Assembly (NCBI RefSeq): GCF_003591175.1
Contig: NZ_QYYG01000001.1
Coordinates: forward strand, 682,001 to 746,000
Reading direction: 5' to 3'
Length of the DNA stretch: 64,000 nucleotides
Source: Serratia inhibens
Lineage (GTDB): Bacteria; Pseudomonadota; Gammaproteobacteria; Enterobacterales; Enterobacteriaceae
The notes under the pieces were generated by a model. That model did no database searches. It saw only the letters and a program-made list of their open reading frames with translations, and had not been told where the DNA came from. Position 1 is the stretch's first letter. Every line of letters starts with the position of its first letter. Position numbers and translations under genes: made by a program. This document shows, piece after piece, positions 44,767 to 56,100 of the stretch.

Positions 44767-45780
44767 TTAATTCACTGCGCTGATAGGTGCCCCCTTGAAC
44801 AGGCCCTTATTCGCTTCCTGCGGGGCTACAGGCGTCAGAGACACCTCAGATGGGTTCTGCCCCAGGCTAACCAGCACCGGCATGCCAGAGCGGCGTACAA
44901 CCGCACTGTCGAATACCGCACGATCGGTCTGCGTATCCTCAACAAAGGTTTTTTCGGTTTTGGACAGAGTAATCGGCATCGTCTGCGGATCGTCGCTTTC
45001 GGTTCTGGACAGCGGCTGATGAACTTCGACATAACGCTTGCCGTCCGGCTCCACGGAAATTTTCACCGGATCGTTAATCACTTGCACGCGGGTACCGCGC
45101 GGTACCATCTTGAACAGCGCTTCGATATCCTTCGGACGCAGGCGGATGCAACCGGAGCTGACGCGCATACCAATACCGAAATTGGCATTGGTGCCGTGGA
45201 TCAAATACTCACCGTGCCCCATAGCCAGACGCATGGCAAACAGCCCCATGGGATTGTCAGGGCCGGCCGGTATGACCGCCGGCAGCGTCACGCCTTTCGC
45301 CTGATAACGTTTACGGATGTTGGCCGTTGGTGTCCAGGTCGGGTTCGGGATCTTCTGGCTGACTGAGGTCACCTGCAGCGGCGTATGCATACCGGTCTGG
45401 CCAATACCGATAGGATAAACAATTACTTTATTCTCGCCTTTCGGATAGTAGTACAGGCGCAGTTCGGCCAGATTGACCACTATTCCCTCACGCTTGGTGT
45501 CCGGCAGCAACATTTGAGTCGGGATGGTTAATACCGACCCCGGCTTGGGCAGGAACGGATCCGTACCTGGATTGGCCTCCAGCATGCCCAGCAGACCAAT
45601 TTGATAGTCGGCGGCAATCGCTTCCAGCGGGCGCCCATCGTTGGGTACGGTGTAAGTGGTGTTCTCGCCAATCAGGCGGCTGTCCGGCGGCGGCAGCGGG
45701 TACTCGGTCGCGCTGGCGGCTTGGGTGCCTGTCAGTACGGTGGCGAATAGCATGCCCATTAAACTCAACGCACGTTTCAT
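44767..45780 (-). CDS. ldtE: L,D-transpeptidase LdtE (YnhG)
   Basis: A 337-residue exported enzyme that makes 3-3 cross-links in peptidoglycan. A signal peptide (1-~24, ending ASA) is followed by a LysM-like domain (YTVPNDGRPLEAIAADYQIG...NP) and the YkuD domain (~108-240) with the active-site block HGTNANFGIGMRVSSGCIRL, whose SSGC carries the catalytic Cys. The start at 45780 (MKRALSLMG) gives a proper signal peptide. Position next to lpp matches E. coli. Confidence 0.93.
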   Translation of the reverse strand: MKRALSLMGMLFATVLTGTQAASATEYPLPPPDSRLIGENTTYTVPNDGRPLEAIAADYQIGLLGMLEANPGTDPFLPKPGSVLTIPTQMLLPDTKREGIVVNLAELRLYYYPKGENKVIVYPIGIGQTGMHTPLQVTSVSQKIPNPTWTPTANIRKRYQAKGVTLPAVIPAGPDNPMGLFAMRLAMGHGEYLIHGTNANFGIGMRVSSGCIRLRPKDIEALFKMVPRGTRVQVINDPVKISVEPDGKRYVEVHQPLSRTESDDPQTMPITLSKTEKTFVEDTQTDRAVFDSAVVRRSGMPVLVSLGQNPSEVSLTPVAPQEANKGLFKGAPISAVN

Positions 45781-46040
45781 TATCATCCCTATATGCTTAT
45801 TACGGTTCGGCCACAAGGCTAGCTGGCACCTGACGACAGGTAAATCAGACAATACCTTATTAATACTAGCAACGCTGGCATTAAAGGCAATAAGTCCTCT
45901 AAAAATCAACATGTTATAACGTAATCGCGCACCAGGATTGTCAGTAGTGCGTCAATGAGTAAGTTGCTGAAATGTCAATGATTTGCTGCACGAACAGGAG
46001 TGTTGGAGGAGGTTTGTAAAGGCTCATTGACACAAGAAAT

Positions 46041-46073
46041 ATATTCAACGCATCAATAAGCCCTGTTGAATAT
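46041..46073. repeat. Inverted repeat in the ldtE-sufE gap
   Basis: ATATTCAAC and GTTGAATAT form a 9-bp stem with a 15-base loop just beyond the sufE stop. It could be a weak end signal for the suf transcript, although it is AT-rich. The rest of the 303-bp gap (45781-46083) holds no gene I can see. Confidence 0.4.
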
Positions 46074-46083
46074 CAAAACAGGA

Positions 46084-46500
46084 TCACGGCAACTGGGCGG
46101 CCTTGACGCGGATAGCGCGGATCATCGCCTCCAGCCCTTGGGAACGCGAAGGCGTCAAGTGCTGACTAAGCGCCAATCCGGCGAAAAAAGGTCGAACATC
46201 AAGCTCGGCAATCTGCTGCGGCGTCATTTGGTGATACAGAATAAACACCACCGCCAGCAACCCTTTGACGATGGCTGCGTCGCTGTCGCCGTGAAATTCG
46301 ACGCGCCCTTGCTCGTCGGTATGCATCACAATCCACACCTGGCTCTGACAGCCGGAAATCAGGTTACCCGCCTGGCGTTCGGCCTCGTCAAGCGCCGGCA
46401 GCTGCGCGCCCAGTTCAATCACATACAGGTACTTATCTTCCCAGTTGAGGCAACGGGAAAAATTACGCACCAATTTATCTTTATCCGGCAAATTCGCCAT
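46084..46500 (-). CDS. sufE: Cysteine desulfurase activator SufE
   Basis: A 138-residue protein that accepts persulfide sulfur from SufS and passes it to SufBCD. The acceptor Cys lies in [11 protein letters not shown] (about residue 51), with [13 protein letters not shown] upstream. The ATG at 46500 follows AAAGGATC. It is the last gene of suf, separated from sufS by 96 bp with a perfect palindrome. Confidence 0.95.
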   Translation of the reverse strand: MANLPDKDKLVRNFSRCLNWEDKYLYVIELGAQLPALDEAERQAGNLISGCQSQVWIVMHTDEQGRVEFHGDSDAAIVKGLLAVVFILYHQMTPQQIAELDVRPFFAGLALSQHLTPSRSQGLEAMIRAIRVKAAQLP

Positions 46501-46521
46501 GAGGATCCTTTCAATAATTCA

Positions 46522-46539
46522 GGGCCGGCATGCCGGCCC
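46522..46539. repeat. Perfect 18-bp palindrome between sufS and sufE
   Basis: GGGCCGGCATGCCGGCCC has 9-bp GC-rich arms and no spacer in the DNA. As RNA it would form a hairpin with a tiny loop between sufS and sufE, which may stabilise or process the transcript. Confidence 0.5.
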
Positions 46540-46596
46540 CGCACAACTGTCTGCAGGCATTTTTCGCCGGAGAACGCCACAAGAGGCGCCTTCGAG

Positions 46597-47817
46597 CTAC
46601 CCCAAGAGTTTTTGGATACGCTGCAACCCTGCCACCAGCCGGTCAACTTCATCGCGCGTGTTATATAACGCCAACGAAGCGCGGCACATGCTCGGCACAT
46701 TATAGAACGCCATCAGCGGCATCGCGCAATGGTGGCCGGTACGAATGGCGATGCCGTATTGATCCAGGAAACTGCCGACGTCGTAAGCGTGATGCTCACC
46801 CAGGTTAAAGGCAATGACCCCGGCGCGCTCTGTCGGACCATAGATTTTAAGCGTCGGCACCTGTTTCAGCGCTTCGAGCGCATAGTGCATCAGCGACTGC
46901 TCGTAGTCGTGAATCGCCTCCAGCCCCAGCGCGTTAACGTAATCAATCGCCGCTCCCAGCCCCATCATGCCGGCCGTGTTCGGTGAACCGGCTTCAAAGC
47001 GCCACGGCGGCTCGGCATAGGTGGTGCCATTAGTCAGGCTGACCTGTTGGATCATCGCCCCTCCGCCTTCCCACGGCGGCATCTGCTGCAACAGCGCCTT
47101 GCGGCCATAAAGAATGCCGATGCCGGAAGGCCCATACAGTTTGTGCCCGGAAAACACATAGAAGTCGCAATCCAGCGCCTGCACATCCACGCGCTGATGC
47201 ATAACGGCCTGTGCGCCGTCGATCAGTACCTTCAGGCCCGCAACCTTCGCCTGCGCGATAATTTCACGCACCGGGTTCACCGTGCCGAGCACGTTGGAGA
47301 CCTGGGTCATCGCCAGCAATTTGGTGGACGAGTCGATCAAACCCGGCAACTGTGCCAGATCCAGAGTGCCGTCCTGCTGCAACGGCCACACCCGCAGTTG
47401 AAGCCCGCGTTCCTGCGCCAGCATCTGCCAGGGAACAATATTGGCGTGGTGCTCCATCTCGGTGATGATGATGCTGTCGCCCGGTTGCAGGAAATGGCGA
47501 CCAAAGCTGTTGGCCACCAGGTTAATGCCCTCGGTGGTGCCCTTGACGAAGACAATCTCTTCCGCCGAGGCGGCGTTGATAAACGCCGCCACTTTTTCGC
47601 GCACCGCTTCCATGTCCTGCGTCGCTTCTGCGCTCAGCGTGTGAATGCCACGGTGTACCGCAGCATAGCCATGGCGATAAAAATCCAGCTCGCGATCGAT
47701 CACCGCCTGCGGTTTTTGCGCACTGGCGGCACTGTCAAGGTAAGCCAGCGGCCGGCCATTGACTTCACGCGCCAACAGGGGGAATTCGCTGCGCACCCGT
47801 TCAATCGGAAAACTCAT
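46597..47817 (-). CDS. sufS: Cysteine desulfurase SufS
   Basis: A 406-residue PLP enzyme, as in E. coli, that removes sulfur from cysteine. The PLP Lys is in [11 protein letters not shown], the PLP-contact His in [11 protein letters not shown], and the catalytic Cys in [11 protein letters not shown]. The ATG at 47817 overlaps the sufD stop by 4 bp, showing translational coupling. Confidence 0.96.
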   Translation of the reverse strand: MSFPIERVRSEFPLLAREVNGRPLAYLDSAASAQKPQAVIDRELDFYRHGYAAVHRGIHTLSAEATQDMEAVREKVAAFINAASAEEIVFVKGTTEGINLVANSFGRHFLQPGDSIIITEMEHHANIVPWQMLAQERGLQLRVWPLQQDGTLDLAQLPGLIDSSTKLLAMTQVSNVLGTVNPVREIIAQAKVAGLKVLIDGAQAVMHQRVDVQALDCDFYVFSGHKLYGPSGIGILYGRKALLQQMPPWEGGGAMIQQVSLTNGTTYAEPPWRFEAGSPNTAGMMGLGAAIDYVNALGLEAIHDYEQSLMHYALEALKQVPTLKIYGPTERAGVIAFNLGEHHAYDVGSFLDQYGIAIRTGHHCAMPLMAFYNVPSMCRASLALYNTRDEVDRLVAGLQRIQKLLG

Positions 47818-49100
47818 GCTGCCTCCCCCGGCAGGCGCTGCGCTATGCGCGCCAGCACCCATTCGCGGATGACATCGTTGCCGATGCCCTCGGTCAGTTC
47901 AGCGGCAAAGGCAAAGATGATCATCTGCTGCGCTGCGTGTTTATCAATGCCGCGCGACTGCAGATAGAACAGTTGCTCTTCGTCAATACGCCCGACGGTG
48001 GCGCCGTGGCTGCATTTCACGTCATCGGCATAGATTTCCAACTGCGGCTTGGTGTCCACCTCCGCCACCTTACCCAACAGCAGGTTGTGGTTGGTCATCT
48101 GGCCGTCGGTCTTGATCGCATGCTTGGCGACTTTGATCATGCCGTTGAATACCGCCTTGGCGCGATCGCTGACCACCGTTTTATGCAGTTGACGGCTCTC
48201 GCAGTAACCCTTGTTGTGCTCCAGATAGGTACGGGTATCGCACACGTCCTTGCCCACCGGCAGCACCAGGCTGTTGATCATCAGGTTGGAGCCTTCGCCG
48301 TTCAACTGCGCGCTGGTGTTATGCCGCGTAAGGCCGGCCCCCAGCAGGAAGCTGTCGCTTTTCACCCGTGCGTCGCGGCCAATCACCAGGTCGTTATGCG
48401 CAAAGTGGTAGCTCGCCTGGCTTTCAAACGCCAGCTTGCAGTGACGCAGTTCCGCATTGTCTCCGATGCTGGCTGTCAGGCGCGTGCCGGTGAAATGCGC
48501 GGCATCGTTCAGGCTGACATAATGCTCGATCACCTCCGCCCGGGCATTGCGAGCGACGTCGAGGTGATGGCGATGATGCACGGTGTTCACCTCGCCCATC
48601 ACGCCGCGCCCGCTGCTAATGTGCAGCAGGTACAACGGCCGCGCGGCGATCTTGCCGGCCGCCACGCGGATCATGCTGGTCTCCTGCGCCAGGCTTTCGG
48701 TCAGGTGCAGAAAAATTTCAGGTTGGATCGGCTCCGGCAACGCCTGCGGCGTACCGTAGGGAGTGACGTCGAACTGGTATTCGCCCAGATCGCTGTCGCT
48801 CAACGCGGCATTGAAACGCCCGTCGACAAACACCAGCCGATAAGCATCCAGATCCAGCGCCAGCGCATCACGTTGGGCGGCGGTGATCGGCTCTATCCGC
48901 GGCTCAAGGAACTGCTGCTCCAGCAACCCCTCCAGCGGGGTATATTTCCAGTTTTCATGCTTGCGCGTCGGCCAGCCCAGGCGCAAAGCCTGCTGCCAGT
49001 GCGCCAGAGCATGAGCTGAATGCTCGCCCCCCCGTGCCTCGAACAGGCTGTAAAGCTGTTGCAACGCACGCGAGTTATTGTTGGTCGGTAAGCCAGCCAT
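47814..49100 (-). CDS. sufD: Fe-S assembly protein SufD
   Basis: A 428-residue scaffold partner of SufB and SufC (E. coli 423) with the right-handed beta-helix core typical of SufB/D ([32 protein letters not shown]) and [22 protein letters not shown] near the end. It overlaps sufC by 26 bp and sufS by 4 bp. Confidence 0.95.
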   Translation of the reverse strand: MAGLPTNNNSRALQQLYSLFEARGGEHSAHALAHWQQALRLGWPTRKHENWKYTPLEGLLEQQFLEPRIEPITAAQRDALALDLDAYRLVFVDGRFNAALSDSDLGEYQFDVTPYGTPQALPEPIQPEIFLHLTESLAQETSMIRVAAGKIAARPLYLLHISSGRGVMGEVNTVHHRHHLDVARNARAEVIEHYVSLNDAAHFTGTRLTASIGDNAELRHCKLAFESQASYHFAHNDLVIGRDARVKSDSFLLGAGLTRHNTSAQLNGEGSNLMINSLVLPVGKDVCDTRTYLEHNKGYCESRQLHKTVVSDRAKAVFNGMIKVAKHAIKTDGQMTNHNLLLGKVAEVDTKPQLEIYADDVKCSHGATVGRIDEEQLFYLQSRGIDKHAAQQMIIFAFAAELTEGIGNDVIREWVLARIAQRLPGEAA

Positions 49101-49821
49101 AGCCCTGCTCCTCCAACTGTTTCACCAGGGAGAAATCGCCGGATTTCACGATGCGCCCCTGGGAAAGAACATGGACATAATCCGGTTTGATGTAGTCCAG
49201 AATACGCTGGTAGTGCGTGACGATAATGAAGGCGCGCTTGCCATCCCGCAGCGAATTAACGCCGTTGGCGACGATCTTCAACGCATCGATATCCAGGCCG
49301 GAGTCGGTTTCATCCAGAATGCACAGATCCGGCTCCAGCGCCGCCATCTGCAGAATATCATTACGTTTTTTCTCGCCGCCGGAGAAGCCGACGTTGACCG
49401 AACGGGTCAACAGATCCGGGGGCATATTCAACAGCTCAATCTTTTCTTCGATGAAATCAGCGAAATCGAAACGATCGAGCGGTTCTTGCTGGCGGTATTT
49501 GCGCACTGCATTCACCGACGTCTGCAGGAAGAAGTGGTTGCTGACGCCGGGGATCTCCACCGGATACTGGAACGCCAGGAACACGCCTTCGCCGGCGCGA
49601 TCTTCCGGAGCCAACTCAAGCAGGTCCTTGCCCTTGAAGGTAACCTCGCCCTCGGTCACTTCATACTCTTCACGCCCCGCCAGGGTGGCGGATAGCGTAC
49701 TCTTGCCCGAGCCGTTCGGCCCCATGATGGCATGCACTTCGCCCGGTTTGATCTCCAGGTCCAATCCCTTGAGGATCTCATTGCCTTCGGCGCTGACTTT
49801 TAAATTCTTGATACTTAACAT
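49075..49821 (-). CDS. sufC: Fe-S assembly ATPase SufC
   Basis: A 248-residue ABC-type ATPase, as in E. coli. Walker A is GPNGSGKST (about 36-44), the signature VGFSGGEKKRNDILQM, Walker B LCILDETDSGLD and the switch His VTHYQRIL. It drives conformational change of SufBD during cluster assembly. It starts 42 bp after sufB. Confidence 0.97.
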   Translation of the reverse strand: MLSIKNLKVSAEGNEILKGLDLEIKPGEVHAIMGPNGSGKSTLSATLAGREEYEVTEGEVTFKGKDLLELAPEDRAGEGVFLAFQYPVEIPGVSNHFFLQTSVNAVRKYRQQEPLDRFDFADFIEEKIELLNMPPDLLTRSVNVGFSGGEKKRNDILQMAALEPDLCILDETDSGLDIDALKIVANGVNSLRDGKRAFIIVTHYQRILDYIKPDYVHVLSQGRIVKSGDFSLVKQLEEQGYGWLTDQQ

Positions 49822-49863
49822 GCGATGTCCTTAGGTAGCGCTGCTGCGCTGTAAATCCGGCGT

Positions 49864-51360
49864 TTAGCCCACGCTGTGTTCCAGGCTGATGGCCAATAAC
49901 TTTTGCGCCTCGACGGCGAATTCCAGCGGCAGTTCAGAGAACACGTCCTTGCAGAATCCGTTGACGATCATAGAGATGGCATTGTCTTCGCTGATACCGC
50001 GCTGCAAGCAGTAGAACAGCTGGTCATCGCCGATTTTCGACGTGGTCGCTTCGTGTTCCAGTTGTGCGCTGTTATTGCGGGCCTCCACATACGGGAAGGT
50101 ATGAGCACCGCTGTCCGGCCCAATCAGCATCGAGTCGCATTGGGTAAAGTTACGCGCGTTTTCCGCCCCCGGCAGGATCTTCACCAGGCCGCGGTAAGTG
50201 TTCTCGCTGTGCCCGGCGGAGATACCTTTGGCAATGATGGTCGATCGGGTGTTCTTGCCGATGTGGATCATCTTGGTGCCGGTATCCGCCTGTTGATGGC
50301 CGCTGGTCAGCGCCACCGAGAAAAACTCGCCGATTGAGTTATCGCCCTGCAGGATCACGCTCGGGTATTTCCAGGTGATCGCCGAACCGGTTTCCGACTG
50401 GGTCCAGGACATTTTCGATCCCGCGCCTTCGCATAACGCGCGCTTGGTCACGAAGTTGAGAATGCCGCCTTTGCTGTCACCGCCGGAGAACCAGTTTTGC
50501 ACCGTTGAATATTTCACTTCGGCGTCTTTGTGCAGGATCACTTCCACTACCGCCGCATGCAGCTGATAGCTGTCGCGCACCGGGGCGGAGCAACCTTCGA
50601 TGTAGCTGACGTAGCTGCCTTCATCGGCGATCAGGATAGTGCGTTCGAACTGGCCGGTTTTGGCGGCGTTAATGCGGAAATAGGTCGATAGCTCCATCGG
50701 GCAACGCACGCCTTTCGGCACATAGACGAAGGTGCCGTCGGAAGCCACTGCGGCGTTCAGCGCGGCAAAGAAGTTATCATTGGACGGCACTACGCGGCCC
50801 AGGTACTTGCGCACCAGATCCGGGTATTCCTGAATCGCCTCGCCGAACGAGCAGAAAATCACCCCGCTTTCAGCCAGTTTTTCGCGATAGGTGGTAGAGA
50901 CCGATACCGAGTCGAATATCGCGTCTACCGCCACTTCGCTACCTTCACGCACCGGTACGCCGAGTTGGTTAAACGCCAGCTCAACCTCGCTGGTCAGGTA
51001 GCTGTTCTCGGTTGCCGCGCCGGGTTGCTGTTCGGCGCCGGGCTGGGAGCCGCAGGCGTCGTCACAGCTGCCGCAGGAGGGCGCCGAGTAATAGCTGTAA
51101 TCCTGGTAGTTCAACCGGTCATAGTTCGCTTTCAACCAATGCGGCTCTTCCATTTGCAACCAGGCACGGTAAGCCTCCAGGCGGAATTCCAGCATCCACT
51201 CAGGCTCGTTGCGCTTGGCCGAAATGGCGCGCACCACGTCTTCGTTGATGCCCGTCGCCAATTCATCGGTATCCAACTGGGTGAAAAAGCCTTCTTTGTA
51301 GCGACCTTCGCTGACCCAAGCCTGCACTTCATTAGGCATTTCTACATTGCTTCGTGTCAT
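49864..51360 (-). CDS. sufB: Fe-S cluster scaffold SufB
   Basis: A 498-residue scaffold (E. coli 495). It has the N-terminal Cys cluster [43 protein letters not shown] with a cluster Cys, and [21 protein letters not shown] near the end. The start at 51360 ([10 protein letters not shown]) is the family start. It is the second gene of the operon, 14 bp after sufA. Confidence 0.97.
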   Translation of the reverse strand: MTRSNVEMPNEVQAWVSEGRYKEGFFTQLDTDELATGINEDVVRAISAKRNEPEWMLEFRLEAYRAWLQMEEPHWLKANYDRLNYQDYSYYSAPSCGSCDDACGSQPGAEQQPGAATENSYLTSEVELAFNQLGVPVREGSEVAVDAIFDSVSVSTTYREKLAESGVIFCSFGEAIQEYPDLVRKYLGRVVPSNDNFFAALNAAVASDGTFVYVPKGVRCPMELSTYFRINAAKTGQFERTILIADEGSYVSYIEGCSAPVRDSYQLHAAVVEVILHKDAEVKYSTVQNWFSGGDSKGGILNFVTKRALCEGAGSKMSWTQSETGSAITWKYPSVILQGDNSIGEFFSVALTSGHQQADTGTKMIHIGKNTRSTIIAKGISAGHSENTYRGLVKILPGAENARNFTQCDSMLIGPDSGAHTFPYVEARNNSAQLEHEATTSKIGDDQLFYCLQRGISEDNAISMIVNGFCKDVFSELPLEFAVEAQKLLAISLEHSVG

Positions 51361-51374
51361 GTTGATTGCATCGC

Positions 51375-51746
51375 TCAAACGCCAAAGCTCTCGCCGCACC
51401 CGCAGGCATGCTGAGCTTTAGGGTTATTGAATTTGAATATTTGATTCAGCCCTTCACGGACAAAATCTACCGTGGTGCCATCGATGAACGGCATGGCTTT
51501 CAGCGGCACATACAATTTGGCGCCATCGCGCTCAAACAGCAGGTCGTCTTCTGCCGGGGCACGGGTGAGATCCAGCACATAGGCAAACCCGGCGCAGCCT
51601 GATTGCTTCACCCCTAGTTGCAGCCCCTTCACTTGCGGATCCTGCTGCATCAATTTAGTAATTTGTTGTACGGCGTCGTCACTGAGCAAAATGCCTTGCC
51701 AGACATTTTCGTCCAGAGAAAAGGTGCCGACATTTTCCGTTTGCAT
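51375..51746 (-). CDS. sufA: A-type Fe-S carrier SufA
   Basis: A 123-residue carrier (E. coli 122) with the three cluster Cys: one in [10 protein letters not shown] and two in [11 protein letters not shown]. It receives clusters from SufBC2D and passes them to apo-proteins. The ATG at 51746 (MQTENVGTF) has no strong ribosome site. It heads the operon, and a Fur-type box lies 56 bp upstream. Confidence 0.95.
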   Translation of the reverse strand: MQTENVGTFSLDENVWQGILLSDDAVQQITKLMQQDPQVKGLQLGVKQSGCAGFAYVLDLTRAPAEDDLLFERDGAKLYVPLKAMPFIDGTTVDFVREGLNQIFKFNNPKAQHACGCGESFGV

Positions 51747-51801
51747 ATGGCCTACCTCACACTCGTGTTTTACCGCAGCCAATCTGGGTTGCTTATATGT
51801 T

Positions 51802-51820
51802 AGTGATAACAATTATCACT
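51802..51820. promoter_or_regulatory. Fur box upstream of suf
   Basis: AGTGATAACAATTATCACT is a 19-bp dyad with 8-bp perfect arms AGTGATAA/TTATCACT. It matches the Fur consensus well; suf is Fur-repressed in E. coli. IscR or OxyR sites may also be present but cannot be picked by eye. Confidence 0.7.
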
Positions 51821-52260
51821 TCAACCGTTTGTTTTGCGGGGGTATCCGCCAAAAGCCCGTTTTTTGGCTGCCGCAGGCGGCAAGCACGCGGGACAGTCTG
51901 AGCGCCTGACACAGTCCGGTGGAGACGCGTTCATTTTATCCCTATGAATTTGCTGTACATCCTGTAGCACCGCATCGCCCAGCAACTGGCCCATCCCCTT
52001 TACAGCGCCGGCTTTTATTGTCGATGTAAACATTCATAGAAAATACCTATTTCAACATTTTGTCTGTCGCAAAAATGCGTTTATCGACAATTAGCGGTGT
52101 TTTCCATCTTCTGCACCGCCCCTTCCGCACCGGCCGAAAGCGCCGCCATTGATTAAAGTTTAGCCGCTACTGACTGATATTGGGCCGCAGCAGAACAAAT
52201 GCAGCCCGGCGGCCGATAAAAATTTCAACAGAATGATTGATCGCGAACGCATTCGTAAAT

Positions 52261-52279
52261 ATGATAATGATTATCATTC
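52261..52279. promoter_or_regulatory. Fur box upstream of the unknown gene at 52.3 kb
   Basis: ATGATAATGATTATCATTC is close to the 19-bp Fur consensus GATAATGATAATCATTATC, with the central dyad ATGATAAT...ATTATCAT nearly perfect. It lies 30 bp before the candidate start codon. No gene is seen from 51747 to here, apart from a doubtful 70-codon reading at 51821-52033. Confidence 0.75.
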
Positions 52280-52308
52280 AAATTCAGATGCACGGGTATG
52301 CGAGTATA

Positions 52309-52713
52309 ATGACTATTTCGATCAGTGCGTGGCTGTTGGGCAAAATTGATGACTATAAATTCAGCGTGCGCGATGCCACGGTAGATTTCTACATGGCGGA
52401 GGCGTCGCTCAGGCGGCCAGAGTGCAATATCAACCATCTGAAACGCTACAATAACGTCAGCCTTAACATGGCCAATCTGTGTCTGGAAAACGGTGACGAT
52501 GAAAGCTATTTGCACGCGCTGAGCAAACTGCATAACCGGCTGATCGTTGAAATCAACAATCCGCAGCGCTGCCAGCTGTTTCGGGTTCAGAGCTATCATT
52601 TTGCCCGTCATACCCTGACCTTGATCTGCCAGAAATATGCGATGGAAGGCACCTGGGAGAAGGCTAACGCCTTCCAGAAGGACTTCGTCAAGCGGGTGCC
52701 GTTCCAGCTCTAA
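52309..52713 (+). CDS. Unknown Fur-boxed protein, helical
   Basis: I do not recognise this 134-residue protein. It looks all-helical, with Leu/Asn-rich segments (LKRYNNVSLNMANLCLENG, YLHALSKLHNRLIVEIN) and a closing FQKDFVKRVPFQL; there is no signal peptide or membrane segment. The start is uncertain: ATG 52309 has only GCGAG upstream and overlaps a TATAAT. A longer reading to 52237 would run through the Fur box. Its Fur box and position next to suf point to iron limitation as the inducing condition. Confidence 0.6.
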   Translation: MTISISAWLLGKIDDYKFSVRDATVDFYMAEASLRRPECNINHLKRYNNVSLNMANLCLENGDDESYLHALSKLHNRLIVEINNPQRCQLFRVQSYHFARHTLTLICQKYAMEGTWEKANAFQKDFVKRVPFQL

Positions 52714-52737
52714 ACGCCTGCGGAACGGCAACAGGAT

Positions 52738-52763
52738 ACCCGCAGGCAAAAGCGCCTGCGGGT
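52738..52763. terminator. Hairpin between the Fur-boxed gene and menI
   Basis: ACCCGCAGGC, AAAAGC and GCCTGCGGGT: a 10-bp stem between convergent genes, with no clear T-run. Confidence 0.5.
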
Positions 52764-52770
52764 GGGAGGA

Positions 52771-53187
52771 TCAGTCGATCACTGCGGTGGTCAAGCGTGA
52801 AGTGCAGCATAACCGGTCACGCGAATCGAATATCTCGATCTGCCACACCTGATGCCGCCGGCCAACGTGCAGTGCACGGCACACGCCGCGCACCTGCCCT
52901 TCAAACACCGCCCGCAAATGGTTGGCGTTGATTTCCAGCCCCACCACTTTCTGCTCCCCTTCGCTGCACAGATAGCCGGCCATCGATCCCATCGATTCCG
53001 CCAGCACCACCGACGCCCCACCGTGCAGCAGCCCGAAAGGTTGCCGGGTGCGATGGTCCACCGGCATCGTGGCTTCAAGAAAATCGTCTTCCAGCCGGGT
53101 GAAGTGAATCCCCACATGGCTCACCATACATCCCTCACCGGAGCGGTTTAGCTGCTCCAGCGTCGTTTCTCGTTTCCACAATTTCAC
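52771..53187 (-). CDS. menI: 1,4-dihydroxy-2-naphthoyl-CoA hydrolase MenI (YdiI)
   Basis: A 138-residue hotdog thioesterase of the menaquinone pathway (E. coli YdiI, 136 aa). The active-site block GLLHGGASVVLAESMGS carries the catalytic Glu, and GVCRALHVGRRHQVWQIEI is the CoA-binding strand. A GTG start overlaps the ydiJ stop by 4 bp (GTGA), so the two are coupled. Confidence 0.93.
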   Translation of the reverse strand: MKLWKRETTLEQLNRSGEGCMVSHVGIHFTRLEDDFLEATMPVDHRTRQPFGLLHGGASVVLAESMGSMAGYLCSEGEQKVVGLEINANHLRAVFEGQVRGVCRALHVGRRHQVWQIEIFDSRDRLCCTSRLTTAVID

Positions 53188-56100
53188 GCAATCATCTCCA
53201 GAAGTGCCTGTAACGGGTGGCGAACGCCGTTACCCTCAATGCGTTTGACCTGGCTGCGACAGGAATAACCGGTCGCCAGACAGCGTTGCCGCGGCAAACG
53301 TTGCAACGCCTGATGCCATGATAGCTCATAAATCCCGAGTGAATTCTCCAGGTTCTTCACTTCATGTCCGTAGGTGCCCGCCATGCCGCAGCAGCCCACG
53401 CTGACATTTTCCAGCCTGGCCCCGAAGCGGGAGAAGATCGACGCCCAATGCTGGCCGCTGGCCGGCAGTGCCGTGGTTTCGGTACAGTGGCCAAACAGGT
53501 ACCAGGCCTCGCCGGTCGCCGGTTGTTCGGCACGTTCCGCCAGCAGCTGTTGCAGCCATTCATGCACCAGTTGCACCTGGAAATCACCGCGTGTTTCGCC
53601 GAGGATCTCGTTATATTCGTCGCGATAGCACAGCACCAACGCCGGATCGACCCCTACCAGCGGCATCCCGAGCTTGGCCACTCGATTGAGGAAATCGGCT
53701 GTTTTGCGCGCGGTGCGGGCAAAGCGCGTCAAGAAGCCTTTGATATGCTGCGCCTTGCCGTTCGGCGAGAATGGCAGCAGCACCGGCTGATAACCGAGTT
53801 TTTCCACCAGCCGTACAAAGTCCGCCACCACCTTGGCGTCGTAATAGCTGGTGAAAGGATCCTGCACGATCAGTACGTGTTGCTCACGCTGTTCGGCGCT
53901 CAACGCCTCAAGTTGCTCCAGCGTCATGGTCAGGGCACCGTGGCCGGAAAGCTGCTGACGCAGCGTCGGGCTGGAGAGCATCGGCAAATCGACCATACCG
54001 ATAGCGTTGCGGCTCAGCTCGCGCACCCAGGGCTGACGGAAGAAAAAGTTGAATACCTTCGGCGCTTTCGCCATCAACGGCGTATAGCTTTCAACCCCGG
54101 CGACCATATAGTCGCGCGCCGGCCGCAGATAACGGGTGTGATACAGCTGCAGGAAACGCGAGCGGAAACCCGGCACGTCAATTTTAATCGGGCATTGGGT
54201 GAAGCAGGCTTTGCAGGCCAGGCAGCCGGACATCGCCTCTTTCACCTCGTGCGAGAAATCATATTCGCCTTTGCCGGCATACCAGCTGTTGCGGGTTTTC
54301 TCGATCAACGTACGGAAGCTAAGACGCTGCTGCGGCAGTTGCTGTTCCAGCACCAGCGGATCTACCCCCTGTTCGGACAGCAGACGCAACCATTCGCGCA
54401 CCAGCGCCGCACGGCCTTTCGGCGAGTGAATGCGGCTACCGGTGATCTTCATCGACGGGCACATCGGGCTGCGTACATCGAAGTTAAAACACAGGCCGTT
54501 GCCGTTACACTCCATGGCGCCACGGAACGAGGTGCGCACCTCAATCGGGATACGACGATCGAGTGTGCCGCGCTTGGCCGCGTCCACTTTCATCATCGGG
54601 GCATCAACGCCCAACGGCGGGCAAATTTTACCGGGGTTAAGGCGGTTATTCGGATCGAACGCGGCCTTGATGCGGCGCAACTCTTCGTACAACTGCTCGC
54701 CGAAGAATTCCGGGCTGTATTCGGCGCGGAAGCCTTTGCCGTGTTCGCCCCACAGCAATCCGCCATATTTGGCGGTCAACGCCACCACCTGGTCGGAAAG
54801 CTGTTTCATCAGCACTTCTTGCTGCGGATCGCACATGTCGAGCGCAGGCCGCACGTGCAATACCCCGGCATCCACGTGGCCGAACATGCCGTAACTGAGA
54901 TTATGGCTGTCCAGCAACTGACGGAATTCGACAATGTAATCGGCCAAATGCTGCGGCGGCACGCAGGTATCCTCGGCGAAAGGAATAGGTTTGGCGCGCC
55001 CTTTGGCGTTACCCAACAGCCCGACCGCCTTCTTGCGCATGTTATAAATCCGCTCGATACCGACCAGGTCCCCGCAGATCTGATAGCCAATCACGCCGCT
55101 CTGCTTCGTGCTGATTAACTCGTCCAGCCGCAGACACAGGGTTTCCATCTGCTGGTCGATCAGCGCCTTGTCATCCCCGGCAAATTCGACGATGTTCAGA
55201 CCCAGCATCTCTTTATCCGGCACGTTGGTGATCAATTCACTCACCGAGTGCCAAACAATATCTTCCCGCGCCAGGTTCAGCACCTTGGAGTCAATGGTCT
55301 CCACCGACAGCGCCTTGGCCTCCACCATGAAAGGGGCGTTGCGCAGGGCGGAATCAAAGGAGTCATATTTCACGTTAACCAGGCGGCGTACCTTCGGCAG
55401 CGGCGTGATATCCAGCCGCGCCTCGGTGATAAACGCCAGCGTACCCTCTGCACCGGTCAGGATGCGCGTTAGATCGAAGGTCTGCAGATCGTCGCTGAAT
55501 ACATGCCGCAGGTCGTAGCCGGTCAGAAAGCGGTTCAGCTTGGGGAATTTTTCCAGGATCAACGCACGCTGGTCGCGGCAGCTATTCAGCACCCTATGGT
55601 AGATCCGGCCTTCGGCGGTATCTTCCATAGCAATCGTTTCCGCAAGCGATGTCGGCATGGCGCGGGTATCGATCATATCGCCCCCCAGCAGCACCGCCCT
55701 CAGGCCCAGAACGTGATCGGAGGTTTTGCCGTACACCAGCGAGCCTTGACCGGAAGCATCGGTGTTGATCATGCCGCCCAGCGTCGCACGATTACTGGTG
55801 GAAAGTTCCGGGGAGAAGAAATAGCCGAACGGCCGCAGATACTGGTTAAGCTGATCTTTGATGACCCCGGCTTCAACCTTCACCCACCCCTGTTCGACAT
55901 TGATTTCAAGAATGCGGTTCATGTGGCGCGACATATCGACCACAATGCCGGTGTTGAGGGCCTGGCCGTTGGTGCCGGTACCGCCGCCGCGCGGGCTAAA
56001 GGTCAGCGCGCTGAAGCGCTCTTCTCCCGCCAGGCGCGCAATCAACGCCACATCCGCCGTTGAACGAGGAAACACCACCGCGTCAGGCAACAGCTGATAG

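Noticed and set aside
47937..49019. 360-codon open reading antisense to sufD
   Set aside because: Shadow of sufD inside a conserved operon.
51821..52033. 70-codon reading upstream of suf starting MFTSTIKAGAVKGMGQ
   Set aside because: The first ~25 residues faintly recall CsbD-type stress proteins, but the rest is Cys/Pro/Arg-rich noise and the ribosome site fits another frame better. Possibly a decayed gene; not supported enough.
53364..55118. 584-codon open reading antisense to ydiJ
   Set aside because: Lies wholly inside ydiJ on the other strand; composition is that of a reverse-complement shadow of GC-rich coding DNA and no domain is seen.
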